From Fasciola hepatica (lineage: Eukaryota > Platyhelminthes > Trematoda > Plagiorchiida > Fasciolidae): a DNA stretch of 64,000 nt. The notes beneath the pieces were generated by a model. The model ran no database searches, was not told where the DNA came from, and worked only from the letters and a program-made list of their open reading frames with translations. This document shows positions 1-11,440 of the stretch, piece by piece. Where the stretch lies: NCBI GenBank assembly GCA_948099385.1, contig CANUEZ040000163.1:6006001-6070000 (forward strand), written 5' to 3'. Both the position numbers and the translations under genes were made by a program. The first letter of the stretch is position 1. Every line of letters begins with the position of its first letter.

Positions 1-1389
1 ACTGGCTCACGAGAGGAGGCTGTGGCGAACGCAGTATGAAGATTTTTGGCAGCACTTCACATAATCGATGGCTTTACTCATGATTCCGACGAGAAAAGCG
101 GTGGCTGATCGATGGTTGAGTTCAAACTCGAACTATACTGTCTTGATGAGTGTATCGAAACACACAAGTGATTTATTTCTTACCAGCAGACACAGAAGCC
201 AGCTAAGTCCTATGACCCTTTCGCACTGTTGCAGAGATCACTGACACCGTCGTGCACTTTTCACGTCTCTTAAAAAGACAGCTTCTTGTGATACCGGGTA
301 GAAATAGGACTACGCGAGCGCGCACTGGCTAAAAGGTTGTTTAAGACACACGAAGATGCTGAGTGTGTCATAATCTTGTGGTTTTCACAGAATAACGTCC
401 AAGAAACGCTCGCACCCAAGGACGGAATGTCAGTTTTGTGACAGCATACAGCTCGTGAGAAGATACAACTGTTCGGTCCGGGGATGAACTTGGGATAACT
501 ACAAGGATGGCAATCATTTCATATCAAAATGTCTCAACAAGGAAGCTCTGGATAGAGGATAAAATTACCGCAATACATATTGAATGAATAAGGTGCAGAG
601 GCTGGCGAGGTTGAAGGGTGTTTTTGCCCAAATTCTGATGAAAGGAAAAGAAGTGGAATTTCGGCTGAGTATAAGTAAACTGGTGAGTATCATGGCTGTG
701 GACGTTTGACCTAGTACTCAAGTCGTTATTGCCTCATTATACAGATGCGAGTATTACGCAGCTATATAACGAATAAATGTGTATAGTTTTGTTATTTTGA
801 CACTAATTTATACGGGATTCGTTATGTGGAAGGGTTATTAGGTTAATTCAAAAGTGAGCTGATGCTGAAAGTCGTCAATTCTGAGAATGGCATCAAGCAA
901 TCAAAAACTCTGTGGTGGTAGACCAAGGATATGTCCCCTCACTGGATAGTCATCTATCAACAGCCGGGGTTTGGTTCCATATACCGGATAACGTCAAATA
1001 TAATTGAAGATGTATGCATTGGTTCCCGGTGAGAAAACTGGAATGCTTTGGAGAATGGTGACAATACACGCAGACGATTCTCCTAAACCTGTGGTACTAC
1101 TGAGAATGTGTGTACCATACACCATTAGAGCGCCCCTAAATAAGGCACTCAGGCAAGAGCACTTTCCAATATCCGGTTCGATATTATTTTACCAGGATTA
1201 TCAAAAGCACCGTGCTTTGGTCTGGTTTCAGCGTTTTGGGATTAGGAGTTGGATGAAGCCTCGAGTTATTTGACCATTAATGGCACACTATATATCCGTT
1301 ACCGTTGGAAGCGGCAACCATTCAGCCCGAAGGTATCCGACGAAATATTCCAGGAGAGGATTCTCAAAGCATTTAGTATCTAACATGGA
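1..1389. other. No recognisable gene or repeat
   Basis: All six frames are broken into short open stretches and none gave a family I recognise. A short open frame at 1004-1273 (+, 89 codons) lies just upstream of the Penelope-like fragment and might be its decayed RT, but I could not see RT motifs in it. Otherwise I see nothing in this stretch. Confidence 0.5.
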
Positions 1390-2320
1390 ACTCTGTGTAT
1401 AGCAGAGTATATTCTATTTTTTGCCAGAAATATAGAGGAAATATGAGGAGGTTTGATTCCCTTCTGCAACATTGTAGCCGAGATTTAATTAGACTGAAAT
1501 GGAACTTGGAAAGAGAACATAGCACAGTTGCGTTGCACAATTTGCATGCGGATAGATTTCGCTGTATCTCATCAGGTTAGGACAATACCTGCATTTTACG
1601 AGCTTTGTGCCGCTGAGTTATACATTTGGGCTAGTGAGAACCCTGTAAGACAGAGCCCACAAACTCTGTACCCCAAATATGCTCAACTCCGGAAACAGAA
1701 ATGCTAAGTAACATGTTCCAGTCAAATGGCTACTCGCAAAATTTTATCAATAAGCTTTTTACAGAGCGTAGTCAAAGTGAACGGCCATCATCAGTCCCCA
1801 AATGTAAGGTTTTCTTGCAGCTGCCATTCAAGGGCGATGACACAGCCGAACTGTTCGCACGCCACCTCAGATTGGCAATCAAGCAGTCATACAACGCCGC
1901 CGAACCTGTCCCACTCTACACATGCAGACAGATATCCGTCCCCCCCAGTCAAACAACCGTTATCAGTTCGCACCAAATCTCCCCCTCCCTATACAAGTTC
2001 ACGTGTGGATGCTCGGCCAAACTGAACGGCTACTTCGACTGAGAGTGACCGAACATGTCCCAAGGTTGGTGGACACGTATGTTAACCAATGGGAAGCGCA
2101 CAGAAAAAGGTCACCGATCAGGGAGACGCCAACCTCTTCCGTCGCACGTCATTTGGTTGACACAGAGCACCGGATCGATCACACAACTGCGTTCTTCGTG
2201 ATCTTCTCTGCCACCAATTCACGTCTACTGCAATTTGCCGAAGAGATTTCCATCCAAAGATGGAAACCTAGTTTGTGCAAGCAAAAGGATCTATTCTTTA
2301 CCCTGGCATTGCCTTGGTAA
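1390..2320 (+). pseudogene. Penelope-like retroelement fragment: RT end, linker and GIY-YIG endonuclease
   Basis: This is the C-terminal part of a Penelope-like element (PLE) polyprotein, which copies itself with an RT and an attached GIY-YIG endonuclease. Reading across frames, 1390-1570 resembles the post-palm RT region. About 1575-1700 reads GQYLHFTSFVPLSY followed by an RAHKLC-like stretch, the usual PLE segment after the RT. From 1701 it continues with an NGYSQNF / LPFKGD linker. The endonuclease begins as LYKFTCGC at about 1995; the GIY-YIG core itself is damaged (a stop at about 2041 after GYFD). It resumes in another frame with TEHVPRL, SVARHLV and FAEEISI and ends in LALPW at 2320, a typical PLE terminus. 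Several stops and at least two frameshifts make it a relic. Recognition is from family patterns, without a database search. Confidence 0.72.
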
Positions 2321-2479
2321 AAACATGACGTTTTTGGACTTATCACCGGTAATGTTGTCTCACTATTGTAATGTTTATGATTACTTTATTATCTGTAATA
2401 TGCACCTGATGAGATACAGCGAAATCTATCCGGATGAAAATTGTGCAACGTAACTCTGCTGTGTTCTCTTTTTGAGTTC

Positions 2480-4402
2480 ATATCGGGGAAAAGTTGTTTC
2501 GAATTCCTGAAATGGAACAGGCTGACGTTTTGTCAAAAAGCATTGAAGTTTCAAGGCCACATTCGCACTAGCGAAGGTATCAGGCAAGGTATCAGGTAAA
2601 CGCAATTGTAGACATACATGCACCAACCGATACTGAAAATGTCGCAAGATTTATTACAATGAGAATAAACAACGTGGCGAACAAGCTCGTTTTCAGTTAT
2701 TCGTACTCTTACCAATACGAACAACTGAAAACGAGCTTGTTCGCCACTTTGTTTATTCTCAATGTGTACTGTGGGATTTTTCAGACAATTTATTACAATG
2801 ACCAACTATTTGTGCAGATCCATACAAAATTAGCGCAACTGATGTGACCGATCAGCCGGCTGACACATAAGGGAAAAAAGTGGATTTGGACAGACGAATA
2901 GCCACAGGAATTTGATCGCATAAAGTAGCTTATCGTGAAGGTTCTATTCCTAGCATATTATGATCACATCTCACCTCGATACATACAATGTGATAGTAGT
3001 CAAAGTGGTTGAGGAGCCGTTCCTTTGCTATATGAGAGCCCGCTTGATTATTGCAGCAGGACCTTAAGAACTTGTGAACAGGAATATGCACAAATTGTAA
3101 AATAACTAACGGCGATTGTGTGCTCTCAGGAGAAGTCCAATAATTACACCTCCAGCCAATTTACTCATTTATATATTCCGATCATAAGTAACTGGTTGTG
3201 ACCTTCATTAGGTAATTATGTCGAGCACCTGGGAGACTGTAATGGATACTAATACTTTTCCAACAATATAACTACGAACTACACTATCAAAAAGTTAGAC
3301 GAATTTTCGTAGCCAAAATTCTCTCGTTATTCACGCTAACGAGCATGAAAAGGGGCAAAAAGATAAATAAGAGACAGAAGAACTCCAGTGACAGGAGTAT
3401 TATCTTACTTCAAATACCATGTTGAGCTAACAATAGAGGACGAACCGATATCTGAATTGAGCGGACGGTGGTCGTGTAAGACATGAAAAGATGATTGGCG
3501 TCTGTTACACCGTTCCCACAAAGGTATCAGTGAATGTATCAGATGGACCAGAGGAACTTTCTACAAGTTGGGTATGGCAGAACAGGTCAAATAGATGGTG
3601 ACAAAATGTGAACCGTGCAGGCAGTTTGCTCAAAGGCGAACGAGAGAACCGATGGAGATGCGCCCAATACTGGACCAGCTTTGGGAAATGGTGGCTTTGG
3701 ATAATTTCACCAAGGGAGGAACAGTTGCTTGATGACCGTTAGTTACTACAGTGACTTACTAGAGTCACCCTCCCCAGAACAGAAACAACTGCATGGATTA
3801 CGGACAAACTGCTAGCTCACTTTAGAATTATGATTCGGTTGATTTCTGATGGTGGTCTTTAGTTTAGCTGTACGCAAATCCAACGCCTCTCCGAGGTATG
3901 GCATTATAGGCATCAAATTAGCAGTCCTGATCACAGCCTGTCCACTGGTTGAGCGGGAAGCGTGCTCAAACAGGCGAAGATACTTAACAGGTCGACGGTA
4001 GCAATCCAGTTATTGCTCTAATTGAGCTTCGAAATATGTCGTCGGCAACTGTGGGAACGAGCCCGACAAAAAGCTCATTTGGAAAACGGATGAGCAAGAC
4101 CCTAACCATCTGACCCGGGTTACGAGACCCAGGTGTCAGGCCGTAAGTAGTTAGATGGAAATTGTAAAAGTTTAAAAGGGTGCAATCGAAGATGTTACCA
4201 TTAAGCTAACAAACTACTGCATCCACCCCATCCAGGTGATAAAGCTTGGATTCACTCAGTAAAATCGACAGAAAATCCCGGGACAGAAGGAGAGGTGCAA
4301 TTGCGTACCTCAAAGAAATCATACCTTGTACACTCTGGAGGTAAATGGATAAGAAGGAATAGGTTTCATTTGAAAAAATCAGAGGAAAATGTTCAGAAAT
4401 AA
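2480..4402 (+). pseudogene. Ty3/gypsy pol relic (RT end, RNase H, integrase)
   Basis: A degraded plus-strand pol of a Ty3/gypsy LTR retrotransposon. Segments in order: the RT thumb/connection around 2590-2660 (AIVDIHAPTD, then RFITM); the RNase H approach around 2870-3100 (KWIWTDE, then LAYYDHISP and QCDSSQSGL, and EQEYAQI at about 3078); the integrase around 3490-4100 (LHRSHKGISECIRWTRG, CEPCRQFAQ, REPMEMRPILDQLWEMVALD, then VIALIELRN); and a C-terminal tail reading SYLVHSGGKWIRRNR that ends at a stop at about 4400-4402. Stops and frame changes occur throughout, so it cannot make protein. A 125 bp hairpin insertion interrupts it at 2663-2787. No LTR could be assigned, although a purine-rich stretch follows the stop. 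Confidence 0.8.
2649..2801. repeat. Hairpin insertion flanked by a 14 bp direct repeat
   Basis: ATTTATTACAATGA occurs at 2649-2662 and again at 2788-2801. Between the copies is 125 bp dominated by an inverted repeat: arms at about 2657-2705 and 2716-2764 (about 49 bp each, about three mismatches, 10 bp loop; positions pair to a sum of 5421). Removing 2663-2801 restores the gypsy reading RFITM followed by TNYL. This therefore looks like a small fold-back insertion with a target duplication, not ancestral sequence. It has no coding capacity. A template-switch event could also produce it. Confidence 0.85.
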
Positions 4403-6539
4403 ACTCATTTACGGTCGGGAAGAATCATGTTTTTGTTGGTTCTTTCTTTTCAAAGATGGAAATTTGTCTAACCAAATAAATCACTATTTTAAATCGGCCA
4501 CAGGCCACTCGTGTATAGAAATTCCGTCGAATCCGTCACAGGTTATCAGATAAATAGACTTTAAAAGCCACTGAAATGGTCTAACTGATCCTAAGTCTCA
4601 CATGCAATCTGTCAGCTGTGATGAGCATTGGATTGGTAAAAGGGATAACTGTCTGGCTCAATGAATTAGTACAAACACCTAAACGATTCTCAAAACCAGT
4701 TGCTCAGTCCATTGTGGTTACACAGAATAACTCCAATCCTCTACAATATGTAACGGCAAGCGCTCAATAGTTTCACAGACTTGGCTTCATCTCTTCTGTC
4801 AATGTGATGATGAGTTACCCAGTACCGAAGCTTTTCGCGTCCAGCAAAATGCTACTTAGCACGATGCATCAACCGGTGCTCTACTAAGAAAGAAAATCTG
4901 TTTATCTTGACAAGAACCTAACAGGTTTACCTCTCCCTCGTCGAACGCACTAAGTGAACCCACATTTCAGTCTACTCCATTTAAATGTTTCACTTATCAT
5001 ATCATACCTGGGCTGGCACGTCTTACGTTTGATAGTGATCACAGTGAGCGGAATGTCTTTACATAATGTCATATAAATTGTTTCTTTTATCTTGAATTGG
5101 ATAAGGGAGACCCACCGTTTTCAATACAGCTGAATAGATAAGCACTTCGATTCGGAGGCATCGGTTTCCCATAAGTTCACAATTAGTTAACAGGACAGGA
5201 GAGACTGGCTACCAAATGAATTCCACCAGCTTTTGTCCTCACTTCCTTTATCCTTACAATTCAAGGCCGCGGAATTGATAAACATCACTGCACTTTGACT
5301 CAACTTCTCCTTGGATAGGATTTATAACTTTTGAGATTATTTTGGCTTCATTAAGCTAGATCAAATTCAGACTTGATATAGTAAGATGTTGCAAAGCGGT
5401 TGGGATTGACTTTCCTTAGCTGAGAACAGAAAGAAAATCGGATATTACCTTTTCCGAAACATTGACAATGCCCTAGGTGCGACGAATCTGATCGCTAGCT
5501 CTCGTTGAAGTCTCATTGAAAAAAAACAACAGATTTATTATGAAAGTATCAAAACACTATGAATGCAAGTAACTAGTGGATAAAGAGGTATTAGTAATAC
5601 AGTGACGCGATCGGTTTCTTGATGTAGCCATATCCGCCAGACTCGCAAAATCCATCAGACTGGTCACTCGGATCCAGTTCGAGGAATCAACACGTCCTAA
5701 ATTACCAACCCCTGCGCTCAGAATTTCCTAACTGTAATGTCTAAGCTAGGAACTGCTTTTTCGCATCTTTTCCCCTTTGAACACTGAGGATGTCTATCTG
5801 AGGACGCATTTAGCACATGTCTCAACCATTTTGGCTCAGTGGGCTATAGCCTATGATCCATACTCCAAACATATCTTTGAAACAGTCTTCCCATCTGAAA
5901 TGACCATGGAATCGAAGACCTTGATTTTCACATTCTAGCAAACTTTGCGCATCCTAAGTCAACACTGGCCACGATGCTGTGATCTGTTTTATAAATTCGG
6001 GTAGTACAAAGTAATACTGCCTCCGATTACTTCTAAGTAAGTAATTCAACGCGTCTGATCACCAAATTTAGTTTTATTTCAACGGCAAACGATTTGCTTT
6101 ATCAACATCCTCAACCGGGGACTTGTTTAGTTATCCATTTTTACTTCTACTGTTCTCCAGGATGTCCTCCAGATTCAGTCTTTCATATGACACTGATAAT
6201 ACTTCTACCATGCTCGAACACCACTTATTGTGAGTTATATCAACTAAAGAGAAGTTGTTCAAAATCCACTGCTATCGGCACAGTCTGATTATGATTGACC
6301 TCGCTGTCACTCGTCCCGTTAATGCATTATTCAGAATGAAACAGTAAGCAAACTGCTCGTTGAATTCGGTAAGAGTGCATCAGAATGGCACGGAAAAACC
6401 TGGTGGCTCAATTCGAAAATCCATTCTTTCTCTTCTTCTTTTCTTAGTTTACTTTCTATCATATGATAGAAGTACAATATTTCAGGAAGGGGGTCACGAC
6501 CAATTAAAAGCTGCCCATGGAAGAAGTGATTGGCTGAGA
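4403..6539. other. Unassigned AT-rich intergenic stretch
   Basis: I see no open frame above about 65 codons with recognisable content, no tandem repeat and no terminal repeats. The first tens of bases could be the 3' end of the gypsy element upstream. The rest is unassigned. Confidence 0.5.
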
Positions 6540-6625
6540 TGGCGCTCGAAGTTTCGAACCCGGAACAGTAAGGTCAGAAGTCCACCAGATTACTGTTTTG
6601 CCACTGCCGGTTGTGAAGTATACAA
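6540..6625 (-). repeat. Possible tRNA-derived SINE head
   Basis: On the minus strand a GGGTTCGAAAC motif (plus 6551-6561) matches a pol III B box. About 25-40 bases 5' of it is CTGGTGGACTTCTGACC, which could carry an A-box-like element. The order and spacing suit a tRNA-related SINE promoter. No paired stem set or second copy was found in the window, so this is tentative. Confidence 0.3.
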
Positions 6626-7289
6626 AGCCGTTTAGCATGTCTTCATGGTTCAGCTGATGCAGCACAAGCCGAACAGAGGCGTGGGTGGTCTCCGAGTGTG
6701 GTGGGCGTTGGTGGGCGTTGGTCCTGTCCTTGGTCCTGCAGTTTAAAGGCCAGACTGGCCGCCTTCTTGCAAGGGGCACAGACCCATTCAGCCTATGGGT
6801 TCTTTTTGTAAGGAGCAAAGATATCCTTTGCTATTCCTGAACACCTTGGGTGAGCCCATCTCTTGCATACTTCACACTATACCATTTACCACACGTTTTC
6901 CGCACTTGGGTGCAAGGCTCGGGTCAGAAACGCGTGTCACATCGAAAACCACAAAAACGAGGGCAAAAACAACTCAAGCGCTCTTTACCCAAACACAAAA
7001 TACGCACTCTGACACTAGCAGGTAAAGCCCGCTAACACAAAAGAACAAAAAATGACTAGAAGCAAGAAAAGGTCGCTTCAAAAACACCGAACACTACTCG
7101 GCAATACTACAAGGGAAATAAAAATATTCTCCGGATAAAGCGCACTTTAAATGCAATTATGATACGCTCAGTATTGTGAATTAAACTAGGTTAATTCACA
7201 AAACTATTCAAAGACTCAATTTATTGGCGAGAGCACTATGAATCCAAACCCCGCGGCACTCACTTCAGTGGACTAATTACTTCTCAAAT
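6626..7289. other. Unassigned stretch
   Basis: Contains a short direct duplication (GGTGGGCGTT twice at about 6700-6720) and otherwise no recognisable gene or repeat. Confidence 0.4.
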
Positions 7290-7613
7290 AGAGTACTACC
7301 CTATTAAAATAAGCTCCCGGAGGAGGTCATGAATACCACAAAAGTGAAGGCTTTTAAAGAAGCAGTAGACCAATGTAAGGCGGCAGTACACCTCGAGTTA
7401 TTTTAGCCAGTTTTTAGTGTCAGACGCAATTTACTCATTGTTTCCACATTTCTCTGCCAGGGCTGATACTGCACAAAATTTCTGCCCCTCAGAAAAACAA
7501 CTTCACGCAGTTTTGGGAGCTACGGAAACGCGCCGACAACACAACTATCTGGACACACGACTGGCTCTAGCCACACCAAGTCATGTGCAAGCTAAAATGA
7601 AGTGAACTGAACA
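7290..7613 (+). pseudogene. 3' end of a CR1-like LINE
   Basis: From about 7304 a frame reads NKLPEEVMNTTKVKAFKEAV and ends LELF followed by a stop near 7403. This matches the extreme C-terminus of CR1-like LINE ORF2 proteins, where a W-N-x-L-P-E-E-V segment precedes a K-x-F-K helix. About 200 bases of 3' untranslated sequence follow, ending in a GAACT-type tail (TGAACTGAACAGAACTGAA, 7594-7612). The same tail closes LINE-C at about 22776-22800, which supports calling this a true LINE 3' terminus. It is strongly 5' truncated; nothing upstream of about 7290 was recognised. Confidence 0.65.
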
Positions 7614-7888
7614 GAACTGAAAGTCACCACAGTACTTTGCGCATTTATGAACTAGCGATGTTTTATCACGTATTTGTATGCAGCAAAGATGGTTTCTGAT
7701 TTATATGAAAAGTCGAGGATTAAAACGCTCTCTGGTGAGTTGATAAATAAAATCACTTTTTAGGGAAAAGATCAGCGGTGCTTTTAGTTGGTATCTGTTC
7801 ATGAGTAACATAGCTTGGATGACGTAATCAGATTTGTGTTCTCCAGTGGTAAAACTGGTGAAGTAGATTACTTAGTGTAATATGTTCA
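7614..7888. other. Unassigned sequence left of IR1
   Basis: Single-copy in this window. It separates the LINE tail from the sharp outer edge of inverted repeat IR1 at about 7889. I see nothing coding in it. Confidence 0.5.
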
Positions 7889-9423
7889 TAACTGCAGGCT
7901 CAGCCTCTTAGAATTGTTAACATGACCCCCTGCAAGCGTGCTGATAGTGAGCGTGGGAGGCTCGCCCACTAGTTCACAGCTTTCTACAAGCTCGCGATTA
8001 ATCAGCGAGGTATCCGGCCCCGTGTCCAAAAATGCATCGACCCACCTCAGTCCTTTAGGTGTCACGATTCCGACAGGTACGATGCCTAATCTTGCAGATT
8101 TGAAATCATCATGTCCCGCTGAACAGACAATTCTGCGTTCATCCTGCTGAATAGGCCTATTGTTAAGAGGGCCATGTAGTAACGAGTGATTAGTACCCAA
8201 GCATCCGTCCTGGTTACATTTCACTATAAAGCTGCATTCAGAGGCTCGATGAGAGTTGTTCAAACACATAAAGCGTGAGCCAATCTTTTTTACTGCGCAC
8301 CACCGGTCGGGAACACTCATCCCATGAAAGGTCGGAAAATCTGGTAACCGATGCAGGGAGTTGCACAGCTTGCACTCAGTTGACCTCTCGGGTTCTCGAA
8401 TTATCATGTGTGTGTTAGCCAAAGACTGGATTCGGTTACAGTCCTTACCTGCAATTTGAGCAGATGTTGGTTCCGTTCGCGCCAGCCTGCAACTTTCGCG
8501 TACGATTTGTCCAAATCGGCTGTTGGCGATACGGGATTGACGACCTATGAACCCCGTCAAGTCGTTGAATGTAGGTCCCCGCTCAAGCATATTTATTTTT
8601 TCAGCTTCCTCTGCCCATCGACTCTGTAAATCAATAGATAGACACTGGACAATGCATTCCTGTGTATGCAATGCATTCAGATCAGACTGGTATCCTAAGT
8701 GCTCCAGTGCTATACTGCAATTCTGCATTTTTATCACTAAATATGACAGTAATTCAGCCTTGCCCTCAGTGTTTTTGCCCCCAATAAAACACTATCAATC
8801 AGGCTTCTAGCCACCTTGAATGGTTGTCCAAACAAATTTTCCAGGATTCTGCGTACTCTGATGTACCTTATTGGTGGATCAAGCATAGCGCAGCCTTCGA
8901 TAGCACTTTTGGCCCTCCCACGACAGTAATGTAATAAATACAATAACTTTTGACCAGGATCTGCATTTTTGCACTCAACAAAATTTTCGAATTGTTTCAT
9001 GAATATACAGTATTGCTCGGGGTGCCCGTCGACATAGGACAGCTCCACTCTCAGCAGGTCGAATGCCAAAACCTCAGTGGTTTCAGGCTGTCTCAAGGGT
9101 TTATATTCGTCGATCACAGTGCCGTTTCGATGTTGACATCGTGAACTACATGGACTCTTTGCTGGCTCTCTGAGACCAGTTCCTTGTTTAGGAGGCTCTG
9201 CTTCCCTTCTGGCTAACCGCAGCTCGTTCTCTAATTCTATCACTCTCATTCTGAAAGTACTTATGTCGGCAAACTTATCGCGGTTAGAGATATATGACCT
9301 AGCACTGACAGAACTAGTAAACTTAGCATTATCTAGAGAATCAATAACACCCAAACCATCCCCAGAGACTTGTCGAGTTAATTCTTGTTGTCTCAAAAAG
9401 TTCTTGCTTCCTCGTCTGGGCAT
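7889..9423 (-). pseudogene. BEL/Pao family B gag-protease fragment (IR1 left copy)
   Basis: Reverse-oriented duplicate of the gag and protease of the tandem family B element. Gag begins at the ATG at about 9423 (MPRRGSKNF), contains an acidic coiled-coil-like stretch (RVIELENELRLARREAE), and then the BEL gag core (FVECKNADPGQKLLYLLHYC, LENLFGQPFKVAR). A frame break at about 8740-8790 separates this from the remainder, which carries Cys/His motifs (CKLCNSLHRLPDFP, FMCLNNSHRASEC) and an aspartic protease active site AFLDTGPDTSLI. Unlike the right-arm copy, the 6-A run at about 8286-8291 keeps the Cys/His region in frame with the protease. The arm ends abruptly inside the protease at 7889. Confidence 0.85.
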
Positions 9424-9461
9424 TTCCAATGAGTTTCCTTGTCCAGGTTCCACTTGAGTAC

Positions 9462-9820
9462 TGTAAGTCAATTCTCGCAAATCGAGCAACGCGTAGCCAA
9501 TTCAAACGAATCCCAAGACCAGAACAAGATTGATTCGTAGTTTCTACGGTACTAAATTGAAATTCACAAGGGATGCAAGTATATACAAACCTCAAGTATG
9601 CGGCCAAATAGACTTCACAATAAAGCCCAAAGGTCCGAAGCCCCGTGGCTCAAGCACGACAGTCAGAAACGGTTCAATGCCAAATTCAAATGCCTCACAT
9701 GGATAAACAAACGTGAAAAGGTGTGGTGTATGAGCGAGCTTTTCAAGGTAATGTTAAACATAGTCAACTTTACAAAGCACGTATAACATTTGGAAGAATT
9801 TTCAGTATTTTCTCTTTACA
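9462..9820 (-). repeat. BEL/Pao family B LTR (IR1 left copy)
   Basis: Mirror image of LTR1 at 12904-13262: 359 bp, starting TGTAAAGAGAAAATACTG and ending TTGACTTACA on the minus strand, with TG...CA ends. It abuts LINE-C sequence on its outer side exactly as in the right arm. Confidence 0.88.
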
Positions 9821-11081
9821 TACATCCCGCATACCGATGGAGCTATGATGTCCGCCAACGGCTTGACGATAGCTGGATGAATGCCATCTGGGCCCGCTAA
9901 CTTGTGGCTGTTTAGCTCCTGTAGGTACTTAGGCACGGTTTACTCTGAGAGGTCTAGCCCGTTAAACTAAGGAGGAGGATGCACCAGAGTCATATCTACT
10001 CGTACCCCACTATCCATTCTATGTACACCACCAAAGCATTCCCCCAGGGCGTCTGCTTTGCTCTGGTCAGCAATGACAATACCATAGTCTCTAGTGGATA
10101 GCGGACCTGCGGCATTTCTTGTTGAGCCTTTAGACTGTACATAGCTGTAGAATATTTTGGCTGTTGTCTTACAGACTGGGCCAATCTTAGCCCAAATTCC
10201 CGCTTGGAAGTTCCCAAAAGGCTTACAGTCTCGTTTCTCAGCTTTGTATAGCGGTTCGAGGCTAGCTGACTGCCGGAAGCTTTGTACTGGTTCCAGCAGC
10301 TGTTTCTACGTCTGATGGCCTTGGCTATTACAGCCTTCCACCACATGGGTTTGCCTTCCCCACTCATTCGTTTTAAGGGCGCGAACTCTTCCTGTAGGGC
10401 AGTCAGGGATCCCTTTATGGTCTGCCAGCGCTCCTCGACAAAAGCCTCCCCTGTCGTGTCCCAGGTCAAACCCGTCACCCTATTACAAAGCCTATCTATG
10501 TCCATACTACCAAAGTTTCTGACCAGCCTTGAAGGTACCTTGGATTGCCGCATGCATAGGACTATTTTGACACACACGTGGTCACTCTTGCCCAGCGGTG
10601 CACAATAATGCAGTCCAGACTCACCGTTTGGGAAGTTCGTTATAGCTAGATCCAGCAAGGATGGAAAGCATCCAGTTGATCATGCACCTGGCATGCCTCG
10701 GGCTTCTCCGAAATAAACCTTTGTCATTATTATTATTATATCTGGTATTTTCCCTAATATGCTGGTGCAGCCCATTGGCATGCAGCCATTCTAAGTAGGT
10801 TTGCTCCTCCGGTCCCGGCACGCAGACCTCAGCCACCCAGTCTATGTGCGGGAGGTTGAAGTCACCCACTATGAGGGTCTTTTGTGCGTCCTTAACCAGT
10901 TCAGTCAAAGTCCGCAGTAAACAACCGTCATCTTCGTCGTTAGTGCTTGGTGCCCTGTAGACACAGACAACGTTAACCCTTCCGCCTGGAAGGATGATCG
11001 TAACGGTGCATAACTGGACATTGCGAGTGCACACCTTGGTCTGAGACTCCAGGCGGTTTGTACCTGACCTAACGAGGATGG
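9821..11081 (-). pseudogene. CR1-like LINE endonuclease / RT start (IR1 left copy)
   Basis: Inverted duplicate of 11643-12903. It carries the later part of an apurinic-type endonuclease: VCVYRAPSTNDEDDG, LIVGDFNLPHIDW and GKSDHVCVKI, which are conserved motifs of LINE endonucleases. The linker follows, then the first RT block (AGPDGIHPAIVKPL) next to the LTR. It is interrupted at about 10665-10739 by the same 75 bp (ATT)n-tailed insertion found in the right arm. The N-terminal endonuclease is missing because the arm ends at 11081. Confidence 0.85.
10665..10739 (+). mobile_element. Short (ATT)n-tailed insertion, T2 (left copy)
   Basis: A 75 bp insertion that breaks the endonuclease frame. On the plus strand it reads TTGATCATGCACC, GCATGCCTCGGGCTTCTCCG, AAATAAACC and then four ATT units. 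The TCGGG...TCCGA part can fold into a short hairpin. It is the 3' end of the same element type seen at 25544-25602, 36125-36176, 49880-49964 and 51156-51240. Confidence 0.7.
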
Positions 11082-11440
11082 TTTCTCACTAGCTCCCAAA
11101 ACGTTCAGCGGAATGCCGTACTCCGCTTTCAGGCCCTGACCCCGACAATAGTGAAGAGGCCACGTGTGGGGTTGCAAATGGTTGTAATTGAAGACGCGCT
11201 GGAGGACGAAAATTGGCAGTACTCTCCGAAGATAGACGGGAGTGCAACCCCTGCCAGTATGGATGTTGTGGCAACTCCTATGGAGATGGATTGGGAGTCG
11301 TCGGAAATTCTGGATCGTCAGCCGGCTTCATGCGCACCATTGGGGACATCCGATACAAAAAACGTGTCAATATCTAAGGCGTTGCGCCTGAGAAACAGAA
11401 AGGAGTGAATAACAAGAGACACCTAGGCGACTGAGCAAAC
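11082..11440 (+). other. IR1 loop: probable LINE-C 5' region
   Basis: Non-duplicated loop of IR1. It contains an open frame at 11151-11408 (85 codons, acidic, no recognised domain) directly upstream of the endonuclease. It may be the end of a LINE ORF1 or 5' leader, but no ORF1 motif is visible. Confidence 0.4.

Larger units (their letters stand above)
7889..11081 (-). repeat. IR1 left arm (inverted copy of 11643-14836)
   Basis: Every feature of 11643-14836 reappears here reversed: positions pair to a sum of 22724, or 22725 beyond one A indel. Arms are about 3.19 kb and the loop is 561 bp (11082-11642). By eye I found only a few differences: a C/T in the gag (LPRVEL versus LLRVEL), an S/N change near the outer edge, and a run of 6 versus 7 A. 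The arm contains the junction between LINE-C and a family B LTR, so it was copied after that insertion. It could be a real recent inverted duplication or an amplification or assembly fold-back artefact. Confidence 0.92.

Noticed and set aside
10282..10608. Plus-strand open frames inside IR1 (for example 10282-10608) and their mirrors
   Set aside because: They are antisense to well-recognised LINE or BEL/Pao coding motifs.
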